Shown here: in pieces, positions 1 to 7,613 of the stretch
How the letters are laid out: each line of letters opens with the position of its first letter
Position numbering within the stretch: the stretch's first letter is position 1
Source: Methanotrichaceae archaeon
Lineage (GTDB): Archaea; Halobacteriota; Methanosarcinia; Methanotrichales; Methanotrichaceae
Direction of reading: 5' to 3'
DNA length: 64,000 bases
NCBI GenBank assembly: GCA_016927425.1
Contig: JAFGMR010000020.1
Span: forward strand, 1-64,000
Program-made: the position numbers and the translations under genes
Notes under the pieces: model-generated
The model's input: only the letters and a program-made list of their open reading frames with translations
Databases searched by the model: none
What the model was told of the DNA's origin: nothing

Positions 1-483
1 AAATGACAAAACTTAGCGATAAATTGCACAACATGTTTTCCTATGCGCCTAATTTTTCCGGGAGCTTGGGTCCAACCGATTATTGGCTCATCCCAAAAAT
101 TCCGCTATTCGCGAGGCGTAGAATCGACACATAGCGATATCCTGCTCCGCCCTTCGCCGGGAGGAGCTTGTCCATCCGTCTGGACCGGACGGATGACCCA
201 CGAAGTCATCGGAGGGCTCGTATTGACCCAGAATTGTTCATTATTACGCACTCCAGCTATCTTAGCCTTTCATCGAGCATTCCTCAGGCCCCCGTCAACA
301 GCAGGATCTCGCTCGCCAGATGGCCCTTGCCCAAAAAGCCAGGGACCACCGCATGAGATAGGAATCCCAAGAATAGAGAATGGCCAGGACGACCCTTGCG
401 AGGCCCTCCCGGCCCTTTGGACATCCATTGCCCGATGTCATTCGAGTTTGGTGGACACAAATGACCCTGATCTACAACGTAAA
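1..483. other. Gene-free leading stretch
   Basis: I see no convincing gene here. Open frames on both strands have irregular composition, no recognisable domain, and run into the tRNA genes that follow. It may hold the 3' flank of a gene outside the window. Confidence 0.4.
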
Positions 484-556
<73 letters not shown>

Positions 557-564
557 GTTGATGG

Positions 565-638
565 TGGGCCCGATGCGATTCGAACGCATGACCTCCGCCA
601 TGTCAAGGCGACGTCATAACCAGCTAGACCACGAGCCC
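565..638 (-). tRNA. tRNA-Val (GAC)
   Basis: A 74-nt cloverleaf with acceptor GGGCTCG, anticodon loop TTGACAT (anticodon GAC) and T-loop GTTCGAATC. It is the upstream partner of the adjacent tRNA-Phe. A close relative with anticodon TAC is at 63488-63561. Confidence 0.95.
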
Positions 639-710
639 GTGCCACTCTTCCTGCATCCTTTTGGCTCTTAAACCCTTCGGTTAGGTGGGCCCGGGAGGGC
701 CCAAGGGCGC

Positions 711-3700
711 TCATGAGGCCCTCTGGCCGACCTCCTTGTGGTACTCGTCGAGTGCCTTTATCGTGATCTCGCCGAGCTTCGCCCTGACGATGGCCTCAGC
801 CGCAGCCTTTGCTGCCTGGACGGTCGTTATGTAGGGGACGTCGTAATCGACTGCGTTCCTCCTGATCTGGAAGCCGTCCTTTACCGACTGCTTCGTAGTC
901 GGCGTGTTGATGATCAGCTTGACCTGCTCCTTTCTCATGTAGTCGAGGACGTTTGGGCTCCCGTTGTAGATCTTCTTCACCTGCTCGACAGGGATGTTCC
1001 TCGACCGGAGAAACTCGGCGGTGCCGTCTGTTGCGATGATGGAGAGGCCTGATCTTGCAAGCTTCAGGGCATCCTCGGCGATTTCCGGCTTGTCCTCGTC
1101 GCGGACCGAGATGAAGACGATCCCCTCGAGTGGAAGCGTATTCTCCGCGCTGATCTCGGCCTTGAAGAAGGCAAGCCCCATGTTGTAGTCGATCCCCATC
1201 ACTTCACCGGTCGACCGCATCTCGGGCCCCAGGAGCACATCGGCGCCCGGAAGCTTGTCGAAAGGAAGGAGGACCTCCTTAACCGAGACGTAGGGGAGGA
1301 CGGGCTCCTCGGTTGTGCCAAGCTCCTTTAGCGTCCTTCCAGCCATCACGCTTGCGGCAATCTTTGCAAGCGGCAAGCCAACGCTCTTCGAGACGAAGGG
1401 GATTGTCCGGCTGGAGCGAGGGTTCGCCTCGAGCACGTAGACCTCGCCGTCCTTGTAGGCCATCTGGAGGTTCACTATCCCGACGACGCCAAGGCCCAAG
1501 GCAATCTCCCTCACATACCTCCTCACGGTATCGAGCACCTCGCGGGAGAGGGTTTGCGTTGGAATAACGCAAGCGCTGTCGCCCGAGTGGATTCCAGCCT
1601 CCTCAATATGCTCCATTATAGCGCCTATGAGGACGTCTCTTCCATCGCATACGGCATCGACATCGATCTCGATTGCGTTTTGGAGGAAATCATCGATCAA
1701 TACCGGATGCTCCCTCGATACCCGGACTGCCTCTCGCATGTACACATCTAGGCCTGCCTCGTCGAGGACGATCTCCATCGCCCGTCCTCCAAGAACGTAG
1801 CTGGGCCGGACGAGCACGGGGTAGCCGATCCTGCTTGCCACGGCCTTTGCCTCAGGAGCCGAGTATGCGATTCCCGCCTTCGGCTGGGGTATATCGAGGC
1901 GGGTCATGAGATCGTTGAAGCGCTCCCGATCCTCAGCCATATCGATGCTATCCGGCGAGGTGCCCAGGATCTTCGTCTCGAGGCCACGGCGCTTGATCTC
2001 CCTCTCGAGCGGGAGAGCGAGGTTTACGGCAGTCTGCCCCCCGAACTGGACCATGACGCCGTAGTAGCGCTCCTTCTCGATGATGTTCATCACATCCTCG
2101 AGCGTTACGGGCTCGAAGAAGAGCTTGTCGGATGTGTCGTAGTCGGTGGAGACGGTCTCAGGGTTGTTGTTGACGATATGAGCCTCAATGCCTAGCTCCC
2201 TCAAGGCCATCACAGCATGGACCGTGCAGTAGTCGAACTCGATCCCCTGGCCGATCCTAATCGGGCCTGATCCAAGGATGAGGACCTTCTTCCTGTCCGT
2301 CGGAGCAAGCTCGCACTCGCTCTCGTATGAGGAGTAATAATAAGGGGTCTTTGCCTCGAACTCGGCTGCACACGTATCCACCATCTTGAATGTCGGAAGG
2401 ATGCCTGACGCTATTCGCAGGTCGCATATCTCCTCCCACTTTCGGCCGGTGATCGCAGCTATCCGCTCGTCGGTGAACCCCATCCGCTTCGCTCTTCTGA
2501 GGAGATCTGTTGAGAGCTCCACCTTCAGCTCCTCCTTCAGCTCATCCTCTATTCCGATGATGCCCTCTATTCGGCGGATGAAGTATGGATCGATGCCGGT
2601 TAAAGAGGAGATCTCTGAGACGGCAAACCCCCGCCGAAGAGCGATGTATATCGCAAAGATCCGCTCGTCGGTCGGCACCCTCAATAGCTCGCGTAGCTCG
2701 CCATCGGTCCATGCGGTGTACTTGCCCTCGAACCCGAGGTCCATATCGATGTCGAGAGAGCGAATCGCCTTCATCAAGGCCTCCTCGTAGCTTCTTCCGA
2801 TCGCCATCACCTCGCCGGTCGACTTCATGGAGGTCGTCAGCGTCTTGTCCGCCTTCACGAACTTGTCGAAGGGCCAGCGCGGGATCTTTATCACCACGTA
2901 GTCGACCGCAGGCTCGAATGAGGCCGGCGTCTCCTTTGTCACATCGTTTCTGATCTCGTCGAGCGTCATACCTATGGCGATCTTTGCTGTCACGCGGGCA
3001 ATCGGGTATCCGGTGGCCTTCGATGCAAGTGCTGAAGAGCGCGATACACGGGGGTTGACCTCGATCACCCTGTAATCCTCGCCCTTTACTGCAAACTGGA
3101 TGTTGCAGCCCCCTTCTATCCCGAGAGCGCGTATGATGTTTATGGCTGATGATCGGAGCATCTGGACCTGTTCATCTGAGAGGGTCTGGATGGGAGTTGC
3201 AACGATCGACTCCCCTGTATGGATGCCCATGGGATCCATATTCTCCATGTTGCAGATGGTGATACACGTGTTATTGGAGTCGCGCATCACCTCGTACTCG
3301 ACCTCGGTCCACCCAATAACGCTCTCTTCGAGGAGAACCTGCTGTATCCTCGACTTCTTGAGGCCCAGCTCGCATATCCGGATTAGGTCCTCCTCGGTCC
3401 TGGCAACGCCTCCTCCACTTCCTCCAAGGGTGTATGCGGGCCTTACGATCAACGGAAGGCCGAGGAGGGAGATCGCACGGATGGCCTCATCGAGCGAGTT
3501 TACGGCAACGCTTCGGGGAACTGGCTCGTTCACCCTCTCCATCGCCTTCTTGAAGAGATCCCTGTCCTCAGCCACCTGGATCGAGCCAACCGAGGTTCCA
3601 AGCACCTCGACGTTGAACTTATCGAGGACTCCCATCTCGGCAAGCTCTGAAGTTATGTTGAGCCCGGTCTGGCCACCGATTCCGGCGATTATCCCGTCTG

Positions 3701-3947
3701 GGCGCTCCTTCTCGATGATCTTTGCAACGATCTCTGGAACGAGCGGCTCGATGTAGATCTTGTCAGCCATCTCCGGATCGGTCATGATGGTTGCAGGGTT
3801 CGAGTTGACGAGGACGACCTCGATTCCCTCCTCCCGAAGGGACTTACATGCCTGCGACCCTGAGAAGTCGAACTCGGCTGCCTGACCGATCTGTATCGGG
3901 CCGGATCCTATCAAGAGCACCTTATGGATATCCTGGCGCTTTGGCAT
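711..3947 (-). CDS. carB: Carbamoyl-phosphate synthase large subunit
   Basis: The synthetase subunit makes carbamoyl phosphate from bicarbonate, ATP and glutamine-derived ammonia, for arginine and pyrimidine synthesis in the cytoplasm. At 1078 residues it has the full bacterial/archaeal length. It contains two homologous ATP-grasp halves, each opening with a nucleotide-binding segment (VLLIGSGPIQIGQ near the N-terminus, VLILGSGPIRIGQG at mid-protein), and a C-terminal MGS-like allosteric domain with an ATDGTAEFL-type start. I chose the ATG at 3947 because a strong GGGGAGGGGGG ribosome-binding site lies about 8 nt upstream and the protein then starts MPKRQDIHK, as in the family. An in-frame start at 3980 would overlap carA. 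carA ends 7 nt upstream, so the two form one operon. Confidence 0.97.
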   Translation of the reverse strand: MPKRQDIHKVLLIGSGPIQIGQAAEFDFSGSQACKSLREEGIEVVLVNSNPATIMTDPEMADKIYIEPLVPEIVAKIIEKERPDGIIAGIGGQTGLNITSELAEMGVLDKFNVEVLGTSVGSIQVAEDRDLFKKAMERVNEPVPRSVAVNSLDEAIRAISLLGLPLIVRPAYTLGGSGGGVARTEEDLIRICELGLKKSRIQQVLLEESVIGWTEVEYEVMRDSNNTCITICNMENMDPMGIHTGESIVATPIQTLSDEQVQMLRSSAINIIRALGIEGGCNIQFAVKGEDYRVIEVNPRVSRSSALASKATGYPIARVTAKIAIGMTLDEIRNDVTKETPASFEPAVDYVVIKIPRWPFDKFVKADKTLTTSMKSTGEVMAIGRSYEEALMKAIRSLDIDMDLGFEGKYTAWTDGELRELLRVPTDERIFAIYIALRRGFAVSEISSLTGIDPYFIRRIEGIIGIEDELKEELKVELSTDLLRRAKRMGFTDERIAAITGRKWEEICDLRIASGILPTFKMVDTCAAEFEAKTPYYYSSYESECELAPTDRKKVLILGSGPIRIGQGIEFDYCTVHAVMALRELGIEAHIVNNNPETVSTDYDTSDKLFFEPVTLEDVMNIIEKERYYGVMVQFGGQTAVNLALPLEREIKRRGLETKILGTSPDSIDMAEDRERFNDLMTRLDIPQPKAGIAYSAPEAKAVASRIGYPVLVRPSYVLGGRAMEIVLDEAGLDVYMREAVRVSREHPVLIDDFLQNAIEIDVDAVCDGRDVLIGAIMEHIEEAGIHSGDSACVIPTQTLSREVLDTVRRYVREIALGLGVVGIVNLQMAYKDGEVYVLEANPRSSRTIPFVSKSVGLPLAKIAASVMAGRTLKELGTTEEPVLPYVSVKEVLLPFDKLPGADVLLGPEMRSTGEVMGIDYNMGLAFFKAEISAENTLPLEGIVFISVRDEDKPEIAEDALKLARSGLSIIATDGTAEFLRSRNIPVEQVKKIYNGSPNVLDYMRKEQVKLIINTPTTKQSVKDGFQIRRNAVDYDVPYITTVQAAKAAAEAIVRAKLGEITIKALDEYHKEVGQRAS

Positions 3948-3954
3948 GAACGAC

Positions 3955-5040
3955 TCACCCCCCTCCCCTGCAGTGCGCACCCATCCTCGCCTCGACCGCC
4001 CTGAAGAAGGGATCCTCGGTACATAGAGGACCTGGATGGGCCTCTGGATGGTACTGGACGGCGAGGATATCGAGGTAGTCGCTCTTCATCCCCTCGACCG
4101 TTCGATCGTTTGCATTTATCTGGGTTATAGCAAGGTCAGTCCCCTGAAGAGAGTCCGGGACGACTGCGAAGTTGTGGTTCTGTGAGGTTATGTAGACGAT
4201 CCCGCAGGCGAGGTCCTTTACAGGCTGATTGCCGCCATGATGGCCGAACTTCAGCTTGTAGGTCCTAGCGCCGAGAGCAAGCGATATCACCTGGTGGCCG
4301 AGGCATATACCGAATATCGGAAGCTCACCGGCAAAGCGCTTCACTGCGGCGATTGCATCAATCGCCCGCTCAGGGTCGCCCGGGCCGTTTGAGAGGAAGA
4401 GCCCCTGGGGTGATAAGGCCTCGATCTCATCGATGCTGGTGCTCGCAGGGACGACATGGATGTCGAAGCCCCTCCGGCTAAGGCTCTTAAGAATATGCCT
4501 CTTTATCCCAAGGTCGATTACGACGATTCCTGGACCTGGGCCCGCTATATGGTAGGGCTGCTTGCACGTGACCTCGCTTATGAGGTCGAGGGAGGATATG
4601 GGCGCTTCTTCGCGGGCGATCGCAACGACGTCCGCATCCTCGCCGACGGCGAGAGTTGCCCGCATGGATCCAAGCTCCCTGATCTTTATGGTGAGCATCC
4701 TGGTGTCGAGCCCATATATCCCTGGCCGGCCCTCCTCCTCCAGGAACTGCGATATGCTCTTCTTGGATCGATATTGTGTAGGATGATTCCAGATCTCCTT
4801 GCAGATAAGGGCCTTAGCCCTCATGTGATCTGACTGGAAGTTGTCGCCGCTGACGCCATAGTTGCCCATCAGCGGATAGGTGAACATCAAAAGCTGTCCA
4901 TTGTAGGAAGGATCGGTGAGTGCCTCCTCATAACCGGACATGATGGTGGTGAAAACGAGCTCTCCGGAATGGATGCCAGGCGCACCAAAACCGTTACCTG
5001 TAAGCCTGGTTCCGTCCTCTAACCCTAAGACCCCAATCAT
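3955..5040 (-). CDS. carA: Carbamoyl-phosphate synthase small subunit
   Basis: The glutamine amidotransferase subunit hydrolyses glutamine and channels ammonia to CarB. The 361 residues have the usual layout: an N-terminal CPSase small-chain domain (EDGTRLTGNGFG, then the GYEEALTDPSY motif) and a C-terminal class I GATase domain. The nucleophile is in FGICLGHQ, and the catalytic His/Glu pair is in VQYHPEAHPGP. It is the first gene of carAB, with carB 7 nt downstream. A G-rich ribosome-binding site (GGGGGGGCGAT) precedes the ATG, and a TATA-like box lies about 30-38 nt upstream. Confidence 0.97.
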   Translation of the reverse strand: MIGVLGLEDGTRLTGNGFGAPGIHSGELVFTTIMSGYEEALTDPSYNGQLLMFTYPLMGNYGVSGDNFQSDHMRAKALICKEIWNHPTQYRSKKSISQFLEEEGRPGIYGLDTRMLTIKIRELGSMRATLAVGEDADVVAIAREEAPISSLDLISEVTCKQPYHIAGPGPGIVVIDLGIKRHILKSLSRRGFDIHVVPASTSIDEIEALSPQGLFLSNGPGDPERAIDAIAAVKRFAGELPIFGICLGHQVISLALGARTYKLKFGHHGGNQPVKDLACGIVYITSQNHNFAVVPDSLQGTDLAITQINANDRTVEGMKSDYLDILAVQYHPEAHPGPLCTEDPFFRAVEARMGAHCRGGG

Positions 5041-5069
5041 AGTATCGCCCCCCCAAAGAGCGAGGTCAT

Positions 5070-5078
5070 CTAAATACG
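5070..5078 (-). promoter_or_regulatory. TATA box of carAB
   Basis: On the minus strand the sequence reads CGTATTTAG, preceded by an A-rich BRE-like stretch (CGAAA). It is about 30-38 nt upstream of the carA start, the spacing expected for an archaeal promoter with a very short leader. Confidence 0.5.
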
Positions 5079-5187
5079 TTTCGATAATCTCGTTGCATGC
5101 GAATTGTGCGAGGATCCAATCAAGGCCATCCGAAGAGATGTCAAAGGATCTCGAAGGAAGTCGGAGGAGACGGTCGGTGTCATCAGC

Positions 5188-5196
5188 TATTTTAAG
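5188..5196 (+). promoter_or_regulatory. TATA box of the DUF3467 gene
   Basis: TATTTTAAG sits 24-32 nt upstream of the ATG at 5220, which has no ribosome-binding site. The spacing puts transcription start at or next to the ATG, suggesting a leaderless mRNA. The 180-bp gap from carA therefore carries two divergent promoters. Confidence 0.45.
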
Positions 5197-5219
5197 TACG
5201 ATACAGATAGACCGGTCGT

Positions 5220-5543
5220 ATGGATCTTTCGATCGAGGTCATCAGGAGTCCTGAGTTCAGGCAGGTATACGCCATAGGGGCCATTGGAGGTCATAGCCCT
5301 TACGACTTTCGCATAGCCTTCTATAACGACTCACCAAAGGTATTCACCGAGGGGGGAAAGACCCTCAATGCGATGGAGCGGACGATGGAGACGGAGATCA
5401 TACTCTCCCCCCTGGCGGCAAAGGAGCTATCGGAGTGGCTGAACAACCACATCAAAGACTACGAGAAGACCTTCGGGGAGATTACGAGGCGGGGAAAGGC
5501 CCCGGAGAAGGAACAGTCATCCCCCATCCAGGGATATATGTGA
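5220..5543 (+). CDS. DUF3467 family protein
   Basis: A 107-residue protein of unknown function matching the DUF3467 pattern. It has an aromatic/aliphatic strand (FRQVYAIGAIGG), then a DFRIAFYND segment, an ETEIILSPLAAKELSEWL segment and an amphipathic C-terminal helix. The family is widespread in archaea and bacteria, with no established biochemical role that I know of. No signal peptide or membrane segment is present. It begins a co-directional run with the TPR gene 9 nt downstream. There is no Shine-Dalgarno before the ATG, so it is probably leaderless. Confidence 0.75.
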   Translation: MDLSIEVIRSPEFRQVYAIGAIGGHSPYDFRIAFYNDSPKVFTEGGKTLNAMERTMETEIILSPLAAKELSEWLNNHIKDYEKTFGEITRRGKAPEKEQSSPIQGYM

Positions 5544-5552
5544 GGACATCCC

Positions 5553-6098
5553 ATGAAGAGCAAAGAAAGGGTGATCCTCCTCAAGGGAGTTGACCGGATC
5601 AGGAGAGGACAGTACACCGAGGCTCTGGAGCAGTTCGACCGGGTCTTGGAGTTGGATTCCGAGAGCTTCGATGCCTGGAACAACAAGGGAGTGGCCTACT
5701 TCAAGATGGGTGAGGGAGATAAGGCCATCGAATGCTACGAGCGCTCGCTTGAGATCAACCCCGATAACCTGGATCCTTTGAGGAACATAGCCTTCGTATT
5801 GCGATCGCAGTCCCAGTTCCAGAAAGCGATCGATATTTACGATGAGATCCTGGCGAGGGGGGGCGATGTAGGCGACATGGAGGCCAAGGCGACGAGCCTC
5901 GTAGGACTCGATAGGTTGGAGGAGGCGCTGGGGATCCTAGTGGCGGCTGCAAGGATCAAACCCTCACCACACCTCGATGATTTGATAGAGATGCTGATGG
6001 GCGTATTGGCTGGCCAACGATCAGAGGAGCAGGAGGAAGTAGTTGAGCAAGAGCGCCTTGTTGATCGAGATGAAAGTGATATATCCTCGAAGCGCTAA
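5553..6098 (+). CDS. Tetratricopeptide repeat protein
   Basis: A 181-residue cytoplasmic protein made almost entirely of TPR helices. About residues 5-110 show three clear 34-residue units, with the W/G/Y/A/P spacing in AWNNKGVAYFKMGEGDKAIECYERSLEINPDN and a weaker third repeat; the segments from about residue 110 on are degenerate. The C-terminus is acidic and probably disordered. TPR proteins are scaffolds and the sequence does not reveal the partner. It lies 9 nt after the DUF3467 gene and 26 nt before the Lrp-like gene, so the three may share a transcript. Confidence 0.85.
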   Translation: MKSKERVILLKGVDRIRRGQYTEALEQFDRVLELDSESFDAWNNKGVAYFKMGEGDKAIECYERSLEINPDNLDPLRNIAFVLRSQSQFQKAIDIYDEILARGGDVGDMEAKATSLVGLDRLEEALGILVAAARIKPSPHLDDLIEMLMGVLAGQRSEEQEEVVEQERLVDRDESDISSKR

Positions 6099-6124
6099 TG
6101 GCATAGATGTCCATAAGGTGACAG

Positions 6125-6367
6125 GTGGTTTGGGTGAAGGGTTTCATAATGATAGACGTCGAGCCTGGCTTTGAGAAGTCGGTATTCGATGCCCTCGCCA
6201 GGATTAAAGGGGTTCGCGAGGTGGTCCCGGTCTATGGGGAGAATGACTTCATAGCCATCACCGAGGTGGGGGCCATATCCGATCTGAACATGGCCGTGCT
6301 CGAAATCCGCGATATCGATGGTGTCACCAAGACCCAGACGATCCTGGGGATGGAGTTGAAGTTCTAG
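6125..6367 (+). CDS. Stand-alone Lrp/AsnC ligand-binding (RAM) domain protein
   Basis: Eighty residues with the ferredoxin-like alpha-beta fold of the Lrp/AsnC effector domain and no DNA-binding HTH. The sequence runs GFIMIDVEPGFEKSVFDAL, then a central VREVVPVYGENDF strand-turn and the closing VTKTQTILGMELKF. Such single-domain members typically oligomerise and bind amino acids, or act as partners of full-length Lrp regulators. The start shown is GTG at 6125, with AAGGTGA just upstream. A second GTG at 6134 is possible and would put the site at more usual spacing. Confidence 0.85.
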   Translation: MVWVKGFIMIDVEPGFEKSVFDALARIKGVREVVPVYGENDFIAITEVGAISDLNMAVLEIRDIDGVTKTQTILGMELKF

Positions 6368-6421
6368 CTAGAGGGCTGATCTCCCATCCGAATCGATAAA
6401 ACCTCAGGCGGCGAAGCGCCC

Positions 6422-7570
6422 ATGCTCGCCGTCTACCTCGCGGTCTTCGTGGCGGTCCTTGGATTCTCCTTGATTGCCCCCATCTTCCCCCTGTACGTCC
6501 GAGGCCTTGGGGCATCCTATACGCTGCTTGGCATAGTCATCTCCACCTACGGGGCAGTCCAGCTGGTAACGCAGATCCCTTCAGGCCGTCTCTCAGACCG
6601 CTTAGGCCGTCGCCGCCTAATACTCGCAGGGCTCGTGATCTTCGGGCTGATGCCCCCACTCTACCTATACGCCAGGGATGCCACATTCCTCGTCCTCGTC
6701 AGGGCGATCGGCGGCGTTGGAGCCTCACTGGTCTGGCCAGCGGCGATGGCGCTTGCCATCGATCATGCGGATCGCGGCACGAGGGGAAGGGCCATGGGCT
6801 GGTACAACGCCTCCTTCTACTCGGCGCTTGCCGTCGGCCCTGTGATGGGGGGAGCGCTCTACGATAGGCTCGGCCTGGCCGCGCCGTTTTACTTCTGGAC
6901 GCTTCTTGCAGCACTCTCGTTCGTCCTCGTGCTGGTCCTGGTCAAGGATCCGCCCAAGATCCAAACGCCTTCAGTTGACCGATCCCGCTCTCCCTCGGGA
7001 AGGCTGATCCAGGCCGGATTTAAACCAACGTTCCTCGCCTGCTGTGGAGTCGTCATCTGGACGGGCGTCGTTGGCGGATTCAATGTGACGCTGCTTCCCG
7101 AGTTCGCCATAAGGCTCGGCTTTTCAACAATCGAGATCGGCCTTCTCTACATGGCCTTTGCAGGAAGCAACGCACTCTCTGCGATCTACTTCGGAGGCCG
7201 GGCAGATATTGGGAGCCGAAAGAATCTAATAATCGCGGGATCGGTGACGGGCGCGGCCTCCTTCCTGCTCCTGAGGTTCGCGGAGGGGACCGTTCCGGTC
7301 ATGCTTCTTCTCGCCTGCCTCGGCCTCGGGTCCGGGATGAGCAATCCCGCGGCCGCTGCGGTTATCGCAGACGTGACCACACCAAGCCATCGCGGCGAGA
7401 TCTTTGGCATCTTCAACACAGCCCGAATGGTTGGCGTGGTGGTCGGGCCAATGGTCGCCGGCCTGACCGCTGATGCCTATGGCATCAACGGCTCGCTCGC
7501 CGCCTTTCTTGCAATCGGCCTTGTCATCGCCGCGGGCACCCTCGCGCTACGCGAGCCTCCCCCTCCATAA
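6422..7570 (+). CDS. Major facilitator superfamily transporter
   Basis: A 382-residue membrane protein with about 12 hydrophobic helices split by a polar loop at mid-protein (KDPPKIQTPSVDRSRSP). The MFS motif A is intact between helices 2 and 3 (GRLSDRLGRRR, residues 55-65), and a weaker copy follows helix 8 (GGRADIGSRKN). The second half carries the pattern of drug/sugar-type exporters (MSNPAAAAVIADVTTPSHRGEIFGIF). The substrate cannot be told from sequence. It lies between the Lrp-domain gene and mutS, 43 nt from mutS. Confidence 0.88.
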   Translation: MLAVYLAVFVAVLGFSLIAPIFPLYVRGLGASYTLLGIVISTYGAVQLVTQIPSGRLSDRLGRRRLILAGLVIFGLMPPLYLYARDATFLVLVRAIGGVGASLVWPAAMALAIDHADRGTRGRAMGWYNASFYSALAVGPVMGGALYDRLGLAAPFYFWTLLAALSFVLVLVLVKDPPKIQTPSVDRSRSPSGRLIQAGFKPTFLACCGVVIWTGVVGGFNVTLLPEFAIRLGFSTIEIGLLYMAFAGSNALSAIYFGGRADIGSRKNLIIAGSVTGAASFLLLRFAEGTVPVMLLLACLGLGSGMSNPAAAAVIADVTTPSHRGEIFGIFNTARMVGVVVGPMVAGLTADAYGINGSLAAFLAIGLVIAAGTLALREPPPP

Positions 7571-7613
7571 GACCGAAACCAATATGAATCGAATGAAGGG
7601 AGATGAAGATGGC

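Noticed and set aside
7473-7613. Upstream extension of MutS
   Set aside because: It overlaps the end of the MFS gene in another frame, is unlike MutS N-termini, and a good ribosome-binding site precedes ATG 7614.
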